From the NCBI RefSeq assembly GCF_003182355.1, contig NZ_QGTW01000017.1, forward strand, positions 41,350 to 105,349: a stretch of 64,000 nucleotides of DNA. The letters run 5' to 3'. This document shows, in pieces, positions 32,833 through 41,829 of this stretch; the first letter of the stretch is position 1, and each line of letters starts with the position of its first letter. Below the pieces are notes generated by a model. The model did no database searches. It was not told the DNA's origin and worked only from the letters and a program-made list of their open reading frames with translations. The position numbers and the translations under genes were made by a program. Source of the stretch: Cytobacillus oceanisediminis. Its GTDB lineage: Bacteria; Bacillota; Bacilli; Bacillales; Cytobacillaceae.

Positions 32833-34299
32833 TTGAAAGCTAATTCATTAAAAGAACAATGGTTTGGCAATGTAAAAGGGGACGTACTTGCCGGAATCGT
32901 GGTGGCATTGGCTCTAATTCCGGAGGCGATTGCTTTCTCCATTATTGCGGGTGTCGATCCAATGGTGGGATTGTATGCTTCTTTCTGTATTGCTGTGACC
33001 ATTGCAATAGTTGGCGGAAGGCCTGGAATGATTTCTGCTGCAACCGGTGCGATGGCTTTACTGATGGTTACATTGGTTGCTGATCATGGATTGCAGTATT
33101 TATTTGCGGCGACCATTTTGACAGGGGCTCTGCAAATTTTATTTGGCGTGCTTAAATTGGCCCGTTTTATGAAATTTATTCCCCGTGCCGTTATGATCGG
33201 GTTTGTTAACGCGCTGGCGATTTTGATTTTTATGGCCCAGCTCGAGCAATTTGTGAGTGCTACATGGGTTATGTATGCGATGGTTGCCGGAGCATTAGCG
33301 ATTATTTATATTTTCCCAAGGGTAACAAAAGCAGTGCCATCACCTCTAGTGGCTATTATTGTGATTACGGTCATTGCCATTATGACGAAAAGTGATGTTC
33401 GAACAGTTGGAGATATGGGAGCCTTAACTTCTGCATTGCCAACCTTTTTTATCCCGGATGTCCCATTAAATCTTGAGACTCTAAAAATTATCTTCCCTTA
33501 TTCATTGGCCCTTGCAATTGTAGGCTTGCTTGAGTCCTTGCTGACTGCATCGATCGTTGACGATATGACTGATACAGCGAGTGATAAAAATATGGAAAGC
33601 CGCGGACAGGGTATTGCGAATATCGTGGCTGGTTTATTCGGCGGCATGGCAGGCTGTGCAATGATTGGGCAATCTGTTATTAACGTTAAATCAGGAGGTA
33701 GAGGCAGACTTTCTGCACTTGTTGCCGGTACCTTCCTTATGTTCTTGATTTTAGTATTAGGCAATATTGTCGTTCAAATACCGATGGCTGCATTAGTAGG
33801 TGTCATGATCATGGTTTCAATCGGAACTTTTGACTGGTCTTCGATAAAGGGGCTTGCCAAGACACCTGTCACAGATTCCATTGTTATGGTAACAACTACT
33901 GTGACAACTGTTTTTACTCACGATCTATCCAAAGGAGTATTCGCTGGTATTATTTTGAGTGCGATCTTCTTTGTTGCTAAAATTTCTAAGGTTCATGTTA
34001 CTTCACGAATTGAGGGAGATAAGAAAATTTACGCTGTCACTGGCCAGGTTTTCTTTGCTTCTGTAGACGAACTTATAGCAGCATTTGACTTTAACGGAGA
34101 TGTTAAAGAGGTTGAAATTGACTTTTCACAGGCGCATGTCTGGGATGACTCAGGTGTCGCTGCTATAGATAAAATTGTGTTAAAGCTTCGGGACAATGGA
34201 GTATTGGTCCGTTTATCAGGATTAAATGCACCGAGCTCCAACTTAATTGAGCGTTTGGCGGTTCACCGTAAACCTGGTGCAAAATTATCCGGACATTAA
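32833..34299 (+). CDS. SulP-family anion transporter 1
   Basis: A 488-residue SulP transporter with about eleven to twelve membrane helices (residues ~20-380) and a cytosolic STAS domain (~395-475). Visible markers are ALIPEAIAFSIIAGVDPMVGLYASF, GGRPGMISAATGAMALL, and GGMAGCAMIGQSVINVKSGGRGRLS near residue 275. Family members move sulfate, bicarbonate or other anions; substrate is uncertain. TTG start at 32833, set by AAGGGG seven bases upstream. It closely resembles the gene 230 bases downstream, clearly a tandem duplication. Confidence 0.88.
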   Translation: MKANSLKEQWFGNVKGDVLAGIVVALALIPEAIAFSIIAGVDPMVGLYASFCIAVTIAIVGGRPGMISAATGAMALLMVTLVADHGLQYLFAATILTGALQILFGVLKLARFMKFIPRAVMIGFVNALAILIFMAQLEQFVSATWVMYAMVAGALAIIYIFPRVTKAVPSPLVAIIVITVIAIMTKSDVRTVGDMGALTSALPTFFIPDVPLNLETLKIIFPYSLALAIVGLLESLLTASIVDDMTDTASDKNMESRGQGIANIVAGLFGGMAGCAMIGQSVINVKSGGRGRLSALVAGTFLMFLILVLGNIVVQIPMAALVGVMIMVSIGTFDWSSIKGLAKTPVTDSIVMVTTTVTTVFTHDLSKGVFAGIILSAIFFVAKISKVHVTSRIEGDKKIYAVTGQVFFASVDELIAAFDFNGDVKEVEIDFSQAHVWDDSGVAAIDKIVLKLRDNGVLVRLSGLNAPSSNLIERLAVHRKPGAKLSGH

Positions 34300-34300
34300 T

Positions 34301-34332
34301 GAAAAGCACGTGATTGATTCACGTGCTTTTTT
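34301..34332 (+). terminator. Terminator of sulP 1
   Basis: AAAAGCACGTG/CACGTGCTTTTTT immediately after the stop codon. Confidence 0.85.
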
Positions 34333-34421
34333 ACATAGGAGTGTGTCAGGTTTTAGGAAGTCTAACCCATAAAATTGACAAAAGGCTGAAGGGTTCTGTG
34401 TCATAATAAAATAAAGAATGA

Positions 34422-34454
34422 AACCTCCTGGATAAATATCCGGGAGGTTTTTTG
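34422..34454 (+). terminator. Attenuator-like terminator ahead of sulP 2
   Basis: AACCTCC-T-GGATA/TATCC-G-GGAGGTT followed by TTTTTTG, 72 bases before the second sulP start and 90 bases after the first gene's terminator. A TTGACA at 34375-34380 suggests transcription begins in between, so this may be a regulated attenuator or end a small RNA. Confidence 0.7.
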
Positions 34455-34525
34455 TTAATGAAAAATGTAACACTACTATCTTTGCCGGAATAACGCAAAC
34501 TACTTAGAAAGAGAGGAGGGTTATT

Positions 34526-35974
34526 TTGGAGTATAAATCTTATAAACAGTCTTGGTTTGGCAATATAAAAGGAGATATGCTTTCCGGTGTTGTTGTCGCA
34601 CTTGCCCTCATACCGGAAGCCATCGCCTTTTCTATTATTGCCGGTGTTGATCCGATGGTCGGGCTATATGCTGCTTTCACGATTGCGGTGACAATTGCTT
34701 TTGTGGGAGGACGGCCTGGAATGATATCTGCTGCTACCGGAGCGATGGCCCTGTTGTTTATCGACTTAGTAGCAGATTACGGTTTGGAATATTTATTGGC
34801 AGCAACAATACTGACAGGTGTTCTTCAAATACTTTTTGGAGTATTTAAGCTCGCTAACTATATGCGATTCATACCAAGATCGGTAATGGTCGGCTTTGTG
34901 AATGCACTGGCAATTCTAATCTTCATCTCCCAGCTTCAGCATTTTGAAGATGAAGGGTGGATTATATACCTGCTGGTTGCAGTTACATTGGGGATTATCT
35001 ACCTACTTCCTTATTTGACAAAAGCTGTTCCTTCAACGCTTGTTGCCATCATTGCTGTAACGATTATTACAGTTTATATGAACATCAATGTTCGTACGGT
35101 CGGAGATCTTGGAGCTATTTCGAAAAGTTTGCCCGTCTTTTTATTGCCGGATATCCCCCTGACTTTTGATACATTGATTATCATTCTTCCTTATTCGCTT
35201 GCACTCGCGGTAGTTGGGCTGTTGGAATCTTTGCTTACTGCGGCAATAGTGGATGATATGACAGGCTCTGAAAGCAATAAAAATATGGAAAGCCGTGGCC
35301 AGGGGATTGCTAACATAATAACTGGCTTTTTTGGCGGAATGGCAGGGTGTGCGATGATCGGCCAATCAGTTATTAACGTAAAATCGGGCGGCCGAGGGCG
35401 ACTTTCAGCATTTGTCGCAGGTGGATTTTTGATGTTTTTGATTGTTGTCCTGGGGGATATTGTCGTTCGCATTCCGATGGCAGCGCTGGCAGGAGTAATG
35501 ATCATGGTTTCGATCAGCACGTTTGACTGGAATTCCCTAAAAACGATTCATCTGCTGCCGAGAACGGATGCGTTTGTAATGATTGCCACCGTCTTGACCG
35601 TAGTGTTAACGCATAACCTGGCAATCGGAGTATTCACCGGCATTTTGCTGAGTGCTATTTTCTTTGTCTCAAAAATTTCGAAAGTTCATGTCACTAGCAA
35701 TATAGAGGAGAATACCCGTGTTTATCAAGTAAGGGGTGAACTGTTCTTTGCTTCTGTAACTGAATTTATAAAGCAGTTTGACTATAAGGAAGATAGAGCT
35801 GCTATTGAAATTGATCTTAGCAGGGCGCATTTATGGGATGATTCAGCCGTTGTGGCTATAGATAAAATTGTATATCGATTTGAGGAAAATGGAAAACATG
35901 TTACGGTAAATGGATTAAACGAAGACAGTTCGGAGTTAGTCGGAAAGCTGGCAAACAAACTCGGGTCTCATTAA
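34526..35974 (+). CDS. SulP-family anion transporter 2
   Basis: A 482-residue paralogue of the preceding SulP gene, near-identical in the family motifs (PEAIAFSIIAGVDPMVGLYA, GGMAGCAMIGQSVINVKS) and also carrying a C-terminal STAS domain. The segments that differ most are the loop around residues 150-210 and the STAS domain, so the two may differ in regulation. TTG start with GGAGGG six bases upstream. A UspA gene follows after 13 bases and is surely co-transcribed. SulP-UspA associations occur widely, hinting at nucleotide-dependent control. Confidence 0.88.
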   Translation: MEYKSYKQSWFGNIKGDMLSGVVVALALIPEAIAFSIIAGVDPMVGLYAAFTIAVTIAFVGGRPGMISAATGAMALLFIDLVADYGLEYLLAATILTGVLQILFGVFKLANYMRFIPRSVMVGFVNALAILIFISQLQHFEDEGWIIYLLVAVTLGIIYLLPYLTKAVPSTLVAIIAVTIITVYMNINVRTVGDLGAISKSLPVFLLPDIPLTFDTLIIILPYSLALAVVGLLESLLTAAIVDDMTGSESNKNMESRGQGIANIITGFFGGMAGCAMIGQSVINVKSGGRGRLSAFVAGGFLMFLIVVLGDIVVRIPMAALAGVMIMVSISTFDWNSLKTIHLLPRTDAFVMIATVLTVVLTHNLAIGVFTGILLSAIFFVSKISKVHVTSNIEENTRVYQVRGELFFASVTEFIKQFDYKEDRAAIEIDLSRAHLWDDSAVVAIDKIVYRFEENGKHVTVNGLNEDSSELVGKLANKLGSH

Positions 35975-35987
35975 AGGAGGTTTAACC

Positions 35988-36407
35988 ATGTATAAAAAAA
36001 TTTTGCTCGCGGCTGATGGTTCGGAACATTCGAAGCGTGCTGCTGAACATGCCATCAAGATTGCGAAGTGTGACAGTGAAACACAAATAATGGTGGTTTA
36101 TGTTGTTGACGGTGACCGATCAAAATCGGATGTCCTAATGAATTGGAACTCTGCGGATTTTGGGGATAAGCGCAAAGATCGGATGAAAGAGGTAGAGAAA
36201 AAAGCCCAGGAGGCAGGAGTTAACTACGAAATCGTAGTGTTGCATGGTGAGCCAGGTCCAAGCATTGTTCAATACGCCAATAAAAATAAATTTGATTTAG
36301 TGGTAATCGGCAGCCGGGGATTGAATGGTCTCCAGGAACTTGTTTTAGGAGGAGTGAGCCATAAGGTTGCAAAAAGGGCAGAGTGCCCGGTGCTTATTGT
36401 TAAATAA
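35988..36407 (+). CDS. Universal stress protein UspA 1
   Basis: A 139-residue UspA-family protein: KILLAADGSEHSKRAAEHA at the start and the ATP-binding loop GSRGLNGLQELVLGGVSHKV near residues 109-130. Members bind ATP and dimerise; function is usually unresolved stress adaptation. AAAGGAGG before ATG; tightly linked to sulP 2, so a role with the transporter is plausible. Confidence 0.88.
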   Translation: MYKKILLAADGSEHSKRAAEHAIKIAKCDSETQIMVVYVVDGDRSKSDVLMNWNSADFGDKRKDRMKEVEKKAQEAGVNYEIVVLHGEPGPSIVQYANKNKFDLVVIGSRGLNGLQELVLGGVSHKVAKRAECPVLIVK

Positions 36408-36611
36408 AGAGCTGGCTTCAAGAAGGCTGGTTCTTTTCGTTTGTATGCGTTTACATATTGAGCGGCAGCCTATACAATTAATTTGATAATTCAGAATAAT
36501 GTTTGTTAAACATCAATATTTTGACACAACTTTCTTCCTGGTTGTGTTGAATCAGCAAGCTGTTAAAAATAAGATTAATAGAGAAATTAACTTTCAGGGG
36601 TGAGGGTATGT

Positions 36612-37031
36612 ATGTTTAAGAAAATTCTTATAGCTGCAGATGGATCCGATCATTCCATTCGGTCGGCAAAAAAAGCTGTGAATCTGGCTGAGCACAATCC
36701 GAATGCTGAAGTTACGGTGGTATATGCGATTGATGGGCAGACATCAAAGGAAGATATCCTTCACCATTTTGATAAGACGGTTGTAGATGAGGCAAGAAAA
36801 CGCCGCTTGCAGCCAATAGAAGAAATATTAAAAGAAAAAGGCGTATCATATGAATTGAAAATTTTACAGGGCGAGCCCGGACCGGCCATTGTGGAATATG
36901 CCAATCAAAGAGACTTTGATATTGTGGTAGTGGGCAGCCGTGGATTAAATGCACTGCAGGAAATGGTGCTTGGAAGTGTAAGCCATAAAATTGCCAAACG
37001 GGTTAAAGCCCCGGTTTTGATTGTAAAATAA
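36612..37031 (+). CDS. Universal stress protein UspA 2
   Basis: A 139-residue paralogue of the preceding protein (KILIAADGSDHSIRSAKKA; GSRGLNALQEMVLGSVSHKI). It lies 204 bases downstream, far enough to have its own promoter; a TTGACA is visible at 36521-36526. Start ATG 36612 follows GAGGG. The frame extends to a GTG at 36600 within the ribosome site. Confidence 0.87.
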   Translation: MFKKILIAADGSDHSIRSAKKAVNLAEHNPNAEVTVVYAIDGQTSKEDILHHFDKTVVDEARKRRLQPIEEILKEKGVSYELKILQGEPGPAIVEYANQRDFDIVVVGSRGLNALQEMVLGSVSHKIAKRVKAPVLIVK

Positions 37032-37087
37032 AAGAAAGCTGCCGGAAAAAAGCCTGAAATGGCTTTTTATCTGGCAGTTTTCTTTTT
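37030..37087 (+). terminator. Terminator after uspA 2
   Basis: Outer stem AAAGAAAGCTGCC/GGCAGTTTTCTTT enclosing a smaller AAAAAGCC/GGCTTTTT hairpin, then T run. Confidence 0.65.
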
Positions 37088-37140
37088 GGCTAAAGGGCTT
37101 TGTTTTCACTTTCCAAGTGATGTAAAGTTGGTGCAGCGCA

Positions 37141-37253
37141 AAGTGACCGATATATCAAAAAAGTGACCGATAAAATCAAAAAGTGACCGATATATTCAAA
37201 AAGTGACCGATAAAAATGAAATCTGACCGATAAATATGGGGAAGTGACCGATA
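37141..37253. repeat. 20-nt period direct-repeat array, word CGGTCA (family C, copy 1)
   Basis: Six units. AAGTGACCGATA starts at 37141, 37161, 37181, 37201, 37221 (as ATCTGACCGATA) and 37242: spacing 20, 20, 20, 20, 21. On the minus strand each reads TAT-CGGTCA-CTTTT plus about six AT-rich bases. The rest of 37032-37521 has no gene. The same family recurs at 51384-51490 in the opposite orientation. Confidence 0.85.
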
Positions 37254-37490
37254 TATCCGCAAAAGCCAAAGACTGAACCCTAAAATTAGCTACTGGGGAG
37301 CCAAATACAGACATTTGTCCGGGATTTCGAATTCTATAAAAACAAAATTGGAGTACTGAAGGACAAAAATCAGCAAAACAAAAGGAAAATTGTCCAATCA
37401 AAGGGCTAATAAAGGGGCAAACGCAGTAAAGAGCGTTATGAAAATGCCAATTATAAGGATATTGAAGCCTGATCTCCTGATCAAACCTAA

Positions 37491-37518
37491 AAAAGATGCC
37501 CCATTCGGGACACCTTTC
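37491..37518 (-). terminator. Terminator of the symporter gene
   Basis: On the minus strand AAAGGTGTCCC-gaatg-GGGCATCTTT with T run, directly past the stop codon. Confidence 0.65.
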
Positions 37519-37521
37519 TAA

Positions 37522-38712
37522 CTAGCTTGCTTTTACAGCCTGTGGCTGCGCTTTTTTATCTTTTCCGCTTGCTTTGTCAGACAGTAATGTCAGCGCTCCG
37601 TCACCTGTAACGTTGCAGGCTGTTCCAAAGCTGTCTTGAGCAAGGTATAAAGCAATCATAAGGGCAATCATTGTCTCGTTGAAGCCGAGCATGCTTTCAA
37701 GCAATCCAAGTGCCGCCATAACGGCTCCGCCTGGAACACCAGGTGCTGCAATCATGGTTACACCAAGCATTAAGACAAAAGGCAGGATTTCTGCGAAAGA
37801 AGCAGTTTGTCCTTGGAGCATCATAACCGCAATTGCACAGCTTACAAGAGTAATCGTGCTTCCTGACAGATGGATCGTTGCCAGTAAAGGAACAGAGAAA
37901 TCCGCAATTTTTTCACGTGCGCCCAGCATTTTAACCTGCTTTAGGGTAACAGGAATCGTTGATGCGGATGATTGTGTTCCAAGTGCCGTAAAGTAAGCAG
38001 GCATCATGCTTTTAATCAGCTTAATCGGATTTGTTTTAGTAACACTTCCTGCAGCCGTATATTGAACCAGTAAAAAGATAATATGAAGGGCAATAATCAT
38101 AACAAACACTTTTGCAAAAACAGACATGATGGCGCCAACTTGTCCGCCTTGTGTCATATTGGCAAAAATCCCGAAAATATGAACAGGAAGCAATGGAATT
38201 ATAACTTTTTCAATCAATTTTTCGATAACATCACGGAAATCATTCATGGCATTTTGAAGCGTGTTTCCTTTAATCGCCGCTAAGCCAAGCCCTAAAGTGA
38301 ATGAAATAAGAAGTGCTGTCATAACACCCATAACAGGAGGCATGTCCACCTGGAAAAATGGAGAAAGCAATGCTTCTTCCGGATTCTCAAATTCTTTGAA
38401 GCTTTGATTTTTTAGTAGAATCGGATATAAGAAAGTGGCTGTGAAGAATGCCAATAAACCTGCAGCAACTGTGGAGGCATAAGCAAAACCAGTTGTAATG
38501 CCCAACAGTTTGCCGGCTCCTTTGCCCATGCTGCCGATCCCTGGTGCGATAAACCCGATGATGATTAATGGAATGGCAAAGCCAAGAAAGTTTCCGAACA
38601 GCCCATTAAAAGTAGCAAATAGTTTAATTAACCATTCAAGAGAAAAAGAACCTAGTATAATACCTAAAGCGATAGCTAAAATAATTCTGGGGAGCAATCC
38701 AAACCTTTTCAT
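37522..38712 (-). CDS. Dicarboxylate/amino acid:cation symporter (DAACS family)
   Basis: A 396-residue transporter of the glutamate/aspartate-type DAACS fold. The first helix pair, the serine-rich re-entrant hairpin (TALGTQSSASTIPVTLKQVK, ~240-259) and the second hairpin with APGVPGGAVMAAL and the NVTGDGALTLL motif near the end are all present. It carries di- and tricarboxylates, glutamate, serine or threonine with sodium or protons; substrate not resolved. ATG with AAGGAGG. The C-terminus is basic and hydrophilic. Monocistronic. Confidence 0.85.
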   Translation of the reverse strand: MKRFGLLPRIILAIALGIILGSFSLEWLIKLFATFNGLFGNFLGFAIPLIIIGFIAPGIGSMGKGAGKLLGITTGFAYASTVAAGLLAFFTATFLYPILLKNQSFKEFENPEEALLSPFFQVDMPPVMGVMTALLISFTLGLGLAAIKGNTLQNAMNDFRDVIEKLIEKVIIPLLPVHIFGIFANMTQGGQVGAIMSVFAKVFVMIIALHIIFLLVQYTAAGSVTKTNPIKLIKSMMPAYFTALGTQSSASTIPVTLKQVKMLGAREKIADFSVPLLATIHLSGSTITLVSCAIAVMMLQGQTASFAEILPFVLMLGVTMIAAPGVPGGAVMAALGLLESMLGFNETMIALMIALYLAQDSFGTACNVTGDGALTLLSDKASGKDKKAQPQAVKAS

Positions 38713-39222
38713 TTTTGTCCTCCTTAAAAATACACCTGTTTTCCATAGGAGGATTATATCCTGTTTCAGATAAAAAGTTAAGAGTTAAAAATTTTGTTAT
38801 AAAAATAAAATAATTATATGAATTCTGATTATTAATCTATTTATTTAGGGCTTATCTAAAGAATCGCTATATCATAAGAAATAAAGCGTTATCTAAAAAT
38901 AATAATTCGATAGTTGGGTTTTAAATTATGGCAGAAAAGGAAGTAATAATAAGAGTATTTTTTCACGTTTAAGGATAAGAAAAGTTTCCTTTTCCCATGC
39001 TTTTTCATACATATAGGAATATGGGCGGATGTGCAGAAAAAAATTCCTTAATAATTGAACATGTAATCACTCCCTTTCTTAAATTAGAAAGTGTTACAAT
39101 AAAGTGAAGCTCCACCAGCACGTATTTGCGCTGTTGGGCAAACAAGAGATGATACTTATACTGGAAATACCACTTGGCGAACTAAGCCGGGTAATCCATG
39201 ATTGAATAATGGAGGTTCTTTT
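38713..39222. other. Intergenic region upstream of ddl
   Basis: About 510 AT-rich bases with no gene that I trust. A -10-like TACAAT (39094-39099) lies ~125 bases before ddl, giving a GC-richer leader (39105-39195) with small inverted repeats (GCACG...; GGCGAACTAAGCC). No known riboswitch recognised. Confidence 0.4.
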
Positions 39223-40299
39223 ATGAAAACGAAGGTTGGCCTATTGTACGGCGGAAAATCCGCAGAACATAAAGTATCGATGCAGACAGCAATGGCTGTA
39301 ATCAAAGCGTTGGACTTAGACAAATTTGAAATTCATCCAATTTATATATCCGAAGAAGGACAATGGGTTAAGGGCCCTCAATTGCAGGGCCCTGTTTCCC
39401 GTGTGAAGGAACTGGAATTTTCCCAAGGAGAAGCGCTTCCGCCAACAGCATTGGCACCGACTCTTTTTCAGGATTCTCAGCAAAAAGGTCCTTTTGATGT
39501 TATATTTCCGCTGCTTCACGGTCCAAATGGTGAAGATGGCACGGTTCAAGGCTTATTGGAGCTGCTCAACCTTCCGTATGTAGGCAATGGAGTATTGGCT
39601 TCATCTGCTGGCATGGATAAGGTAATCATGAAAAATATCTTTGCACAGGCAGGCCTTCCGCAGGTGAAATATGTCTGGTTTATCCGAAGTGAATGGGAAA
39701 ATCAAACGGCCGCTGCCTATGATAAAGTTGAAAAGGAACTAGGCTACCCGTGTTTTGTTAAACCGGCTAACCTGGGTTCGAGTGTGGGCATCAGCAAGTG
39801 TATGAATCGTTCAGAGCTTGAGGAAGCGTTTAGAGAAGCTTTTCAATTCGACCGGAAAATAATAATTGAAGAAGGCGTGACAGCAAGGGAAATTGAAGCT
39901 GGCGTACTTGGCAATGACTATCCCGAATGCTCTGTTGCCGGAGAGATTGTTCCAAAAGTAGAGTTTTATGATTATAAAGCGAAATATGAAGATGGAGATA
40001 CAGCCTTGATCATACCAGCTGAAATCTCTGAAAAGGAGTACAGCGAGCTGAAGGATATGGCGATCAAAGCATTTAAAGCCCTCGATTGCTCCGGACTTGT
40101 CAGAGCAGATTTCTTTTTGACGCGAGAGGGTAAACTATTCATTAACGAAGTGAATACAATGCCTGGCTTTACACCTTTCAGTATGTTCCCGCTTCTTTGG
40201 AAACATACTGGTGTTGAATATCCACAACTAATCGAAAAGCTTGTAAGCCTGGCAATCGAACGCCACGCTGAAAAACAAAATATTAAACACACAATGTAA
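39223..40299 (+). CDS. ddl: D-alanine--D-alanine ligase
   Basis: A 358-residue ATP-grasp ligase that makes D-Ala-D-Ala for peptidoglycan. Markers: LLYGGKSAEHKVS at the start, PLLHGPNGEDGTVQGLLELL, the ATP loop PCFVKPANLGSSVGISKC and the Mg-binding FINEVNTMPGFTPFSM at the end. Start ATG 39223 is preceded by GGAGG; the frame is open further 5' without support. MurF, the next pathway enzyme, is encoded downstream after a terminator, as in B. subtilis. Confidence 0.95.
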   Translation: MKTKVGLLYGGKSAEHKVSMQTAMAVIKALDLDKFEIHPIYISEEGQWVKGPQLQGPVSRVKELEFSQGEALPPTALAPTLFQDSQQKGPFDVIFPLLHGPNGEDGTVQGLLELLNLPYVGNGVLASSAGMDKVIMKNIFAQAGLPQVKYVWFIRSEWENQTAAAYDKVEKELGYPCFVKPANLGSSVGISKCMNRSELEEAFREAFQFDRKIIIEEGVTAREIEAGVLGNDYPECSVAGEIVPKVEFYDYKAKYEDGDTALIIPAEISEKEYSELKDMAIKAFKALDCSGLVRADFFLTREGKLFINEVNTMPGFTPFSMFPLLWKHTGVEYPQLIEKLVSLAIERHAEKQNIKHTM

Positions 40300-40328
40300 A
40301 GCCATTTGGCTGCAATAACGTCATCATC

Positions 40329-40361
40329 AAGGAAACACGGCATATTTGTCGTGTTCCTTTT
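40329..40361 (+). terminator. Terminator between ddl and murF
   Basis: AAGGAAACACG/CGTGTTCCTT with loop and TTTG. Confidence 0.75.
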
Positions 40362-40434
40362 GTTCATACATAACGGATAGTGCTTCAGCTGCCATATGTG
40401 CATTTTGAAATACTGTCAAATTAGGAGGCCCCGT

Positions 40435-41808
40435 ATGATTAAGAAAACACTTCAAGAGATTGGACAGATGATTAAGATTGAGAATGATTTTTCATCTTTT
40501 TATGATACCGCCGTTAAAGGGGTAAGCATTGATTCAAGAAAAATCGAGCAAGGCAATCTGTTTGTCCCTTTTAAAGGGGAAAATTCCGACGGCCATCGTT
40601 TTGTGGAAGACGCCCTTCGAAAAGGGGCAGCCGCAGCGTTCTGGCAAAAGGATGTCCCAAATCCTCCACTTCATTTGCCAATCCTGCTGGTTGAAGATAC
40701 TTTGACAGCTCTCCAGGAATTGGCGAGAAGCTACCGCGACGAACTAAAGGTTAAAACAGTAGGCATTACAGGGAGCAACGGAAAAACAACAACCAAGGAT
40801 ATGACCGCAAATTTGCTTTCCTTAAAATACAAGGTTCAAAAGACAGAAGGAAACTACAATAACCATATCGGCCTGCCATTAACGATTCTCGCACTAAAAG
40901 AGGATACGGAAATTGCTGTATTGGAAATGGGCATGAGCGGCCGGGGGGAAATTGATTTTCTTACAAAGCTGGCCCGTCCGGAAACAGTAATTATTACAAA
41001 TATAGGCGAGTCCCATCTTCAGGATTTGGGATCCAGGGAAGGGATTGCTGAAGCGAAACTTGAGATCGTTAATGGTCTCCAGGATAATGGATTGGTCATT
41101 TATTATGGTGACGAGCCGCTTCTTAATAAAAAATTAGAGTCTTACATGGGTTCTGCGGCTTTAAGAACCTTTGGCAGAACCAAAAAAAATGATGTCTACC
41201 CGATTAGGATTGAACAAAATGACAGTGGCAGTACCTTTAAGATTAATGGCACAAATGAAGAGTTTTATCTGCCGGTATTAGGTACGCATAATGTTCTTAA
41301 TGCGCTGGCGGCTATGATTGCAGCTTCCCATTTTGGCGTGCCGTATGAAAAAATGAATGAAGGCTTCTCCGGCTTGAAGCTGACCAATATGCGAATGGAG
41401 CTTTTAGAAGGGAAGAATGGCGAGAAGATTATTAACGATGCCTATAATGCAAGCCCGACTTCTATGAATGCTGCGATTGAGCTTATTGCCAATCTGCCGG
41501 GCTATAAAAAGAAAATCCTGGTTCTCGGTGATATGCTGGAGCTTGGGCCTCAGGAGGAAGATTTCCATTTTACCATTGGGAAATCAGTAGATGCGGAAAA
41601 AGTTCATTATGTCTTTACATTTGGCAAGCTTGGCAAGTTTATTGCCAAAGGGGCGGAGCAATCACTTTCAGTTGAAAGGGTGTTTGCTTTTACAGAAAAA
41701 CAGCCATTGATTGAAGAATTGAAAAAGCATGTCGATAACGAAACAATCGTACTGGTAAAAGCATCAAGAGGCATGAAGTTAGAAGAAGTTGTCTCAGCCC
41801 TTCAATAA
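40435..41808 (+). CDS. murF: UDP-MurNAc-tripeptide--D-alanyl-D-alanine ligase
   Basis: A 457-residue Mur ligase that adds the Ddl product to UDP-MurNAc-tripeptide. Domain 1 has KGVSIDSRKIEQGNLFVPFKG; the central ATPase has VGITGSNGKTTTKDM; later LEMGMSGRGEI, NIGESHLQDLGSREGIA, and the C-terminal NDAYNASPTSM motif are intact. Start ATG 40435 follows TTAGGAGG; the longer open frame upstream lacks a site. Confidence 0.95.
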   Translation: MIKKTLQEIGQMIKIENDFSSFYDTAVKGVSIDSRKIEQGNLFVPFKGENSDGHRFVEDALRKGAAAAFWQKDVPNPPLHLPILLVEDTLTALQELARSYRDELKVKTVGITGSNGKTTTKDMTANLLSLKYKVQKTEGNYNNHIGLPLTILALKEDTEIAVLEMGMSGRGEIDFLTKLARPETVIITNIGESHLQDLGSREGIAEAKLEIVNGLQDNGLVIYYGDEPLLNKKLESYMGSAALRTFGRTKKNDVYPIRIEQNDSGSTFKINGTNEEFYLPVLGTHNVLNALAAMIAASHFGVPYEKMNEGFSGLKLTNMRMELLEGKNGEKIINDAYNASPTSMNAAIELIANLPGYKKKILVLGDMLELGPQEEDFHFTIGKSVDAEKVHYVFTFGKLGKFIAKGAEQSLSVERVFAFTEKQPLIEELKKHVDNETIVLVKASRGMKLEEVVSALQ

Positions 41809-41829
41809 CTTTTACGAGGAGATTGAGCA

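Noticed and set aside
37141..37253. CRISPR array
   Set aside because: Repeated core is only ~14 bases and fillers are ~6 bases; no cas genes nearby.
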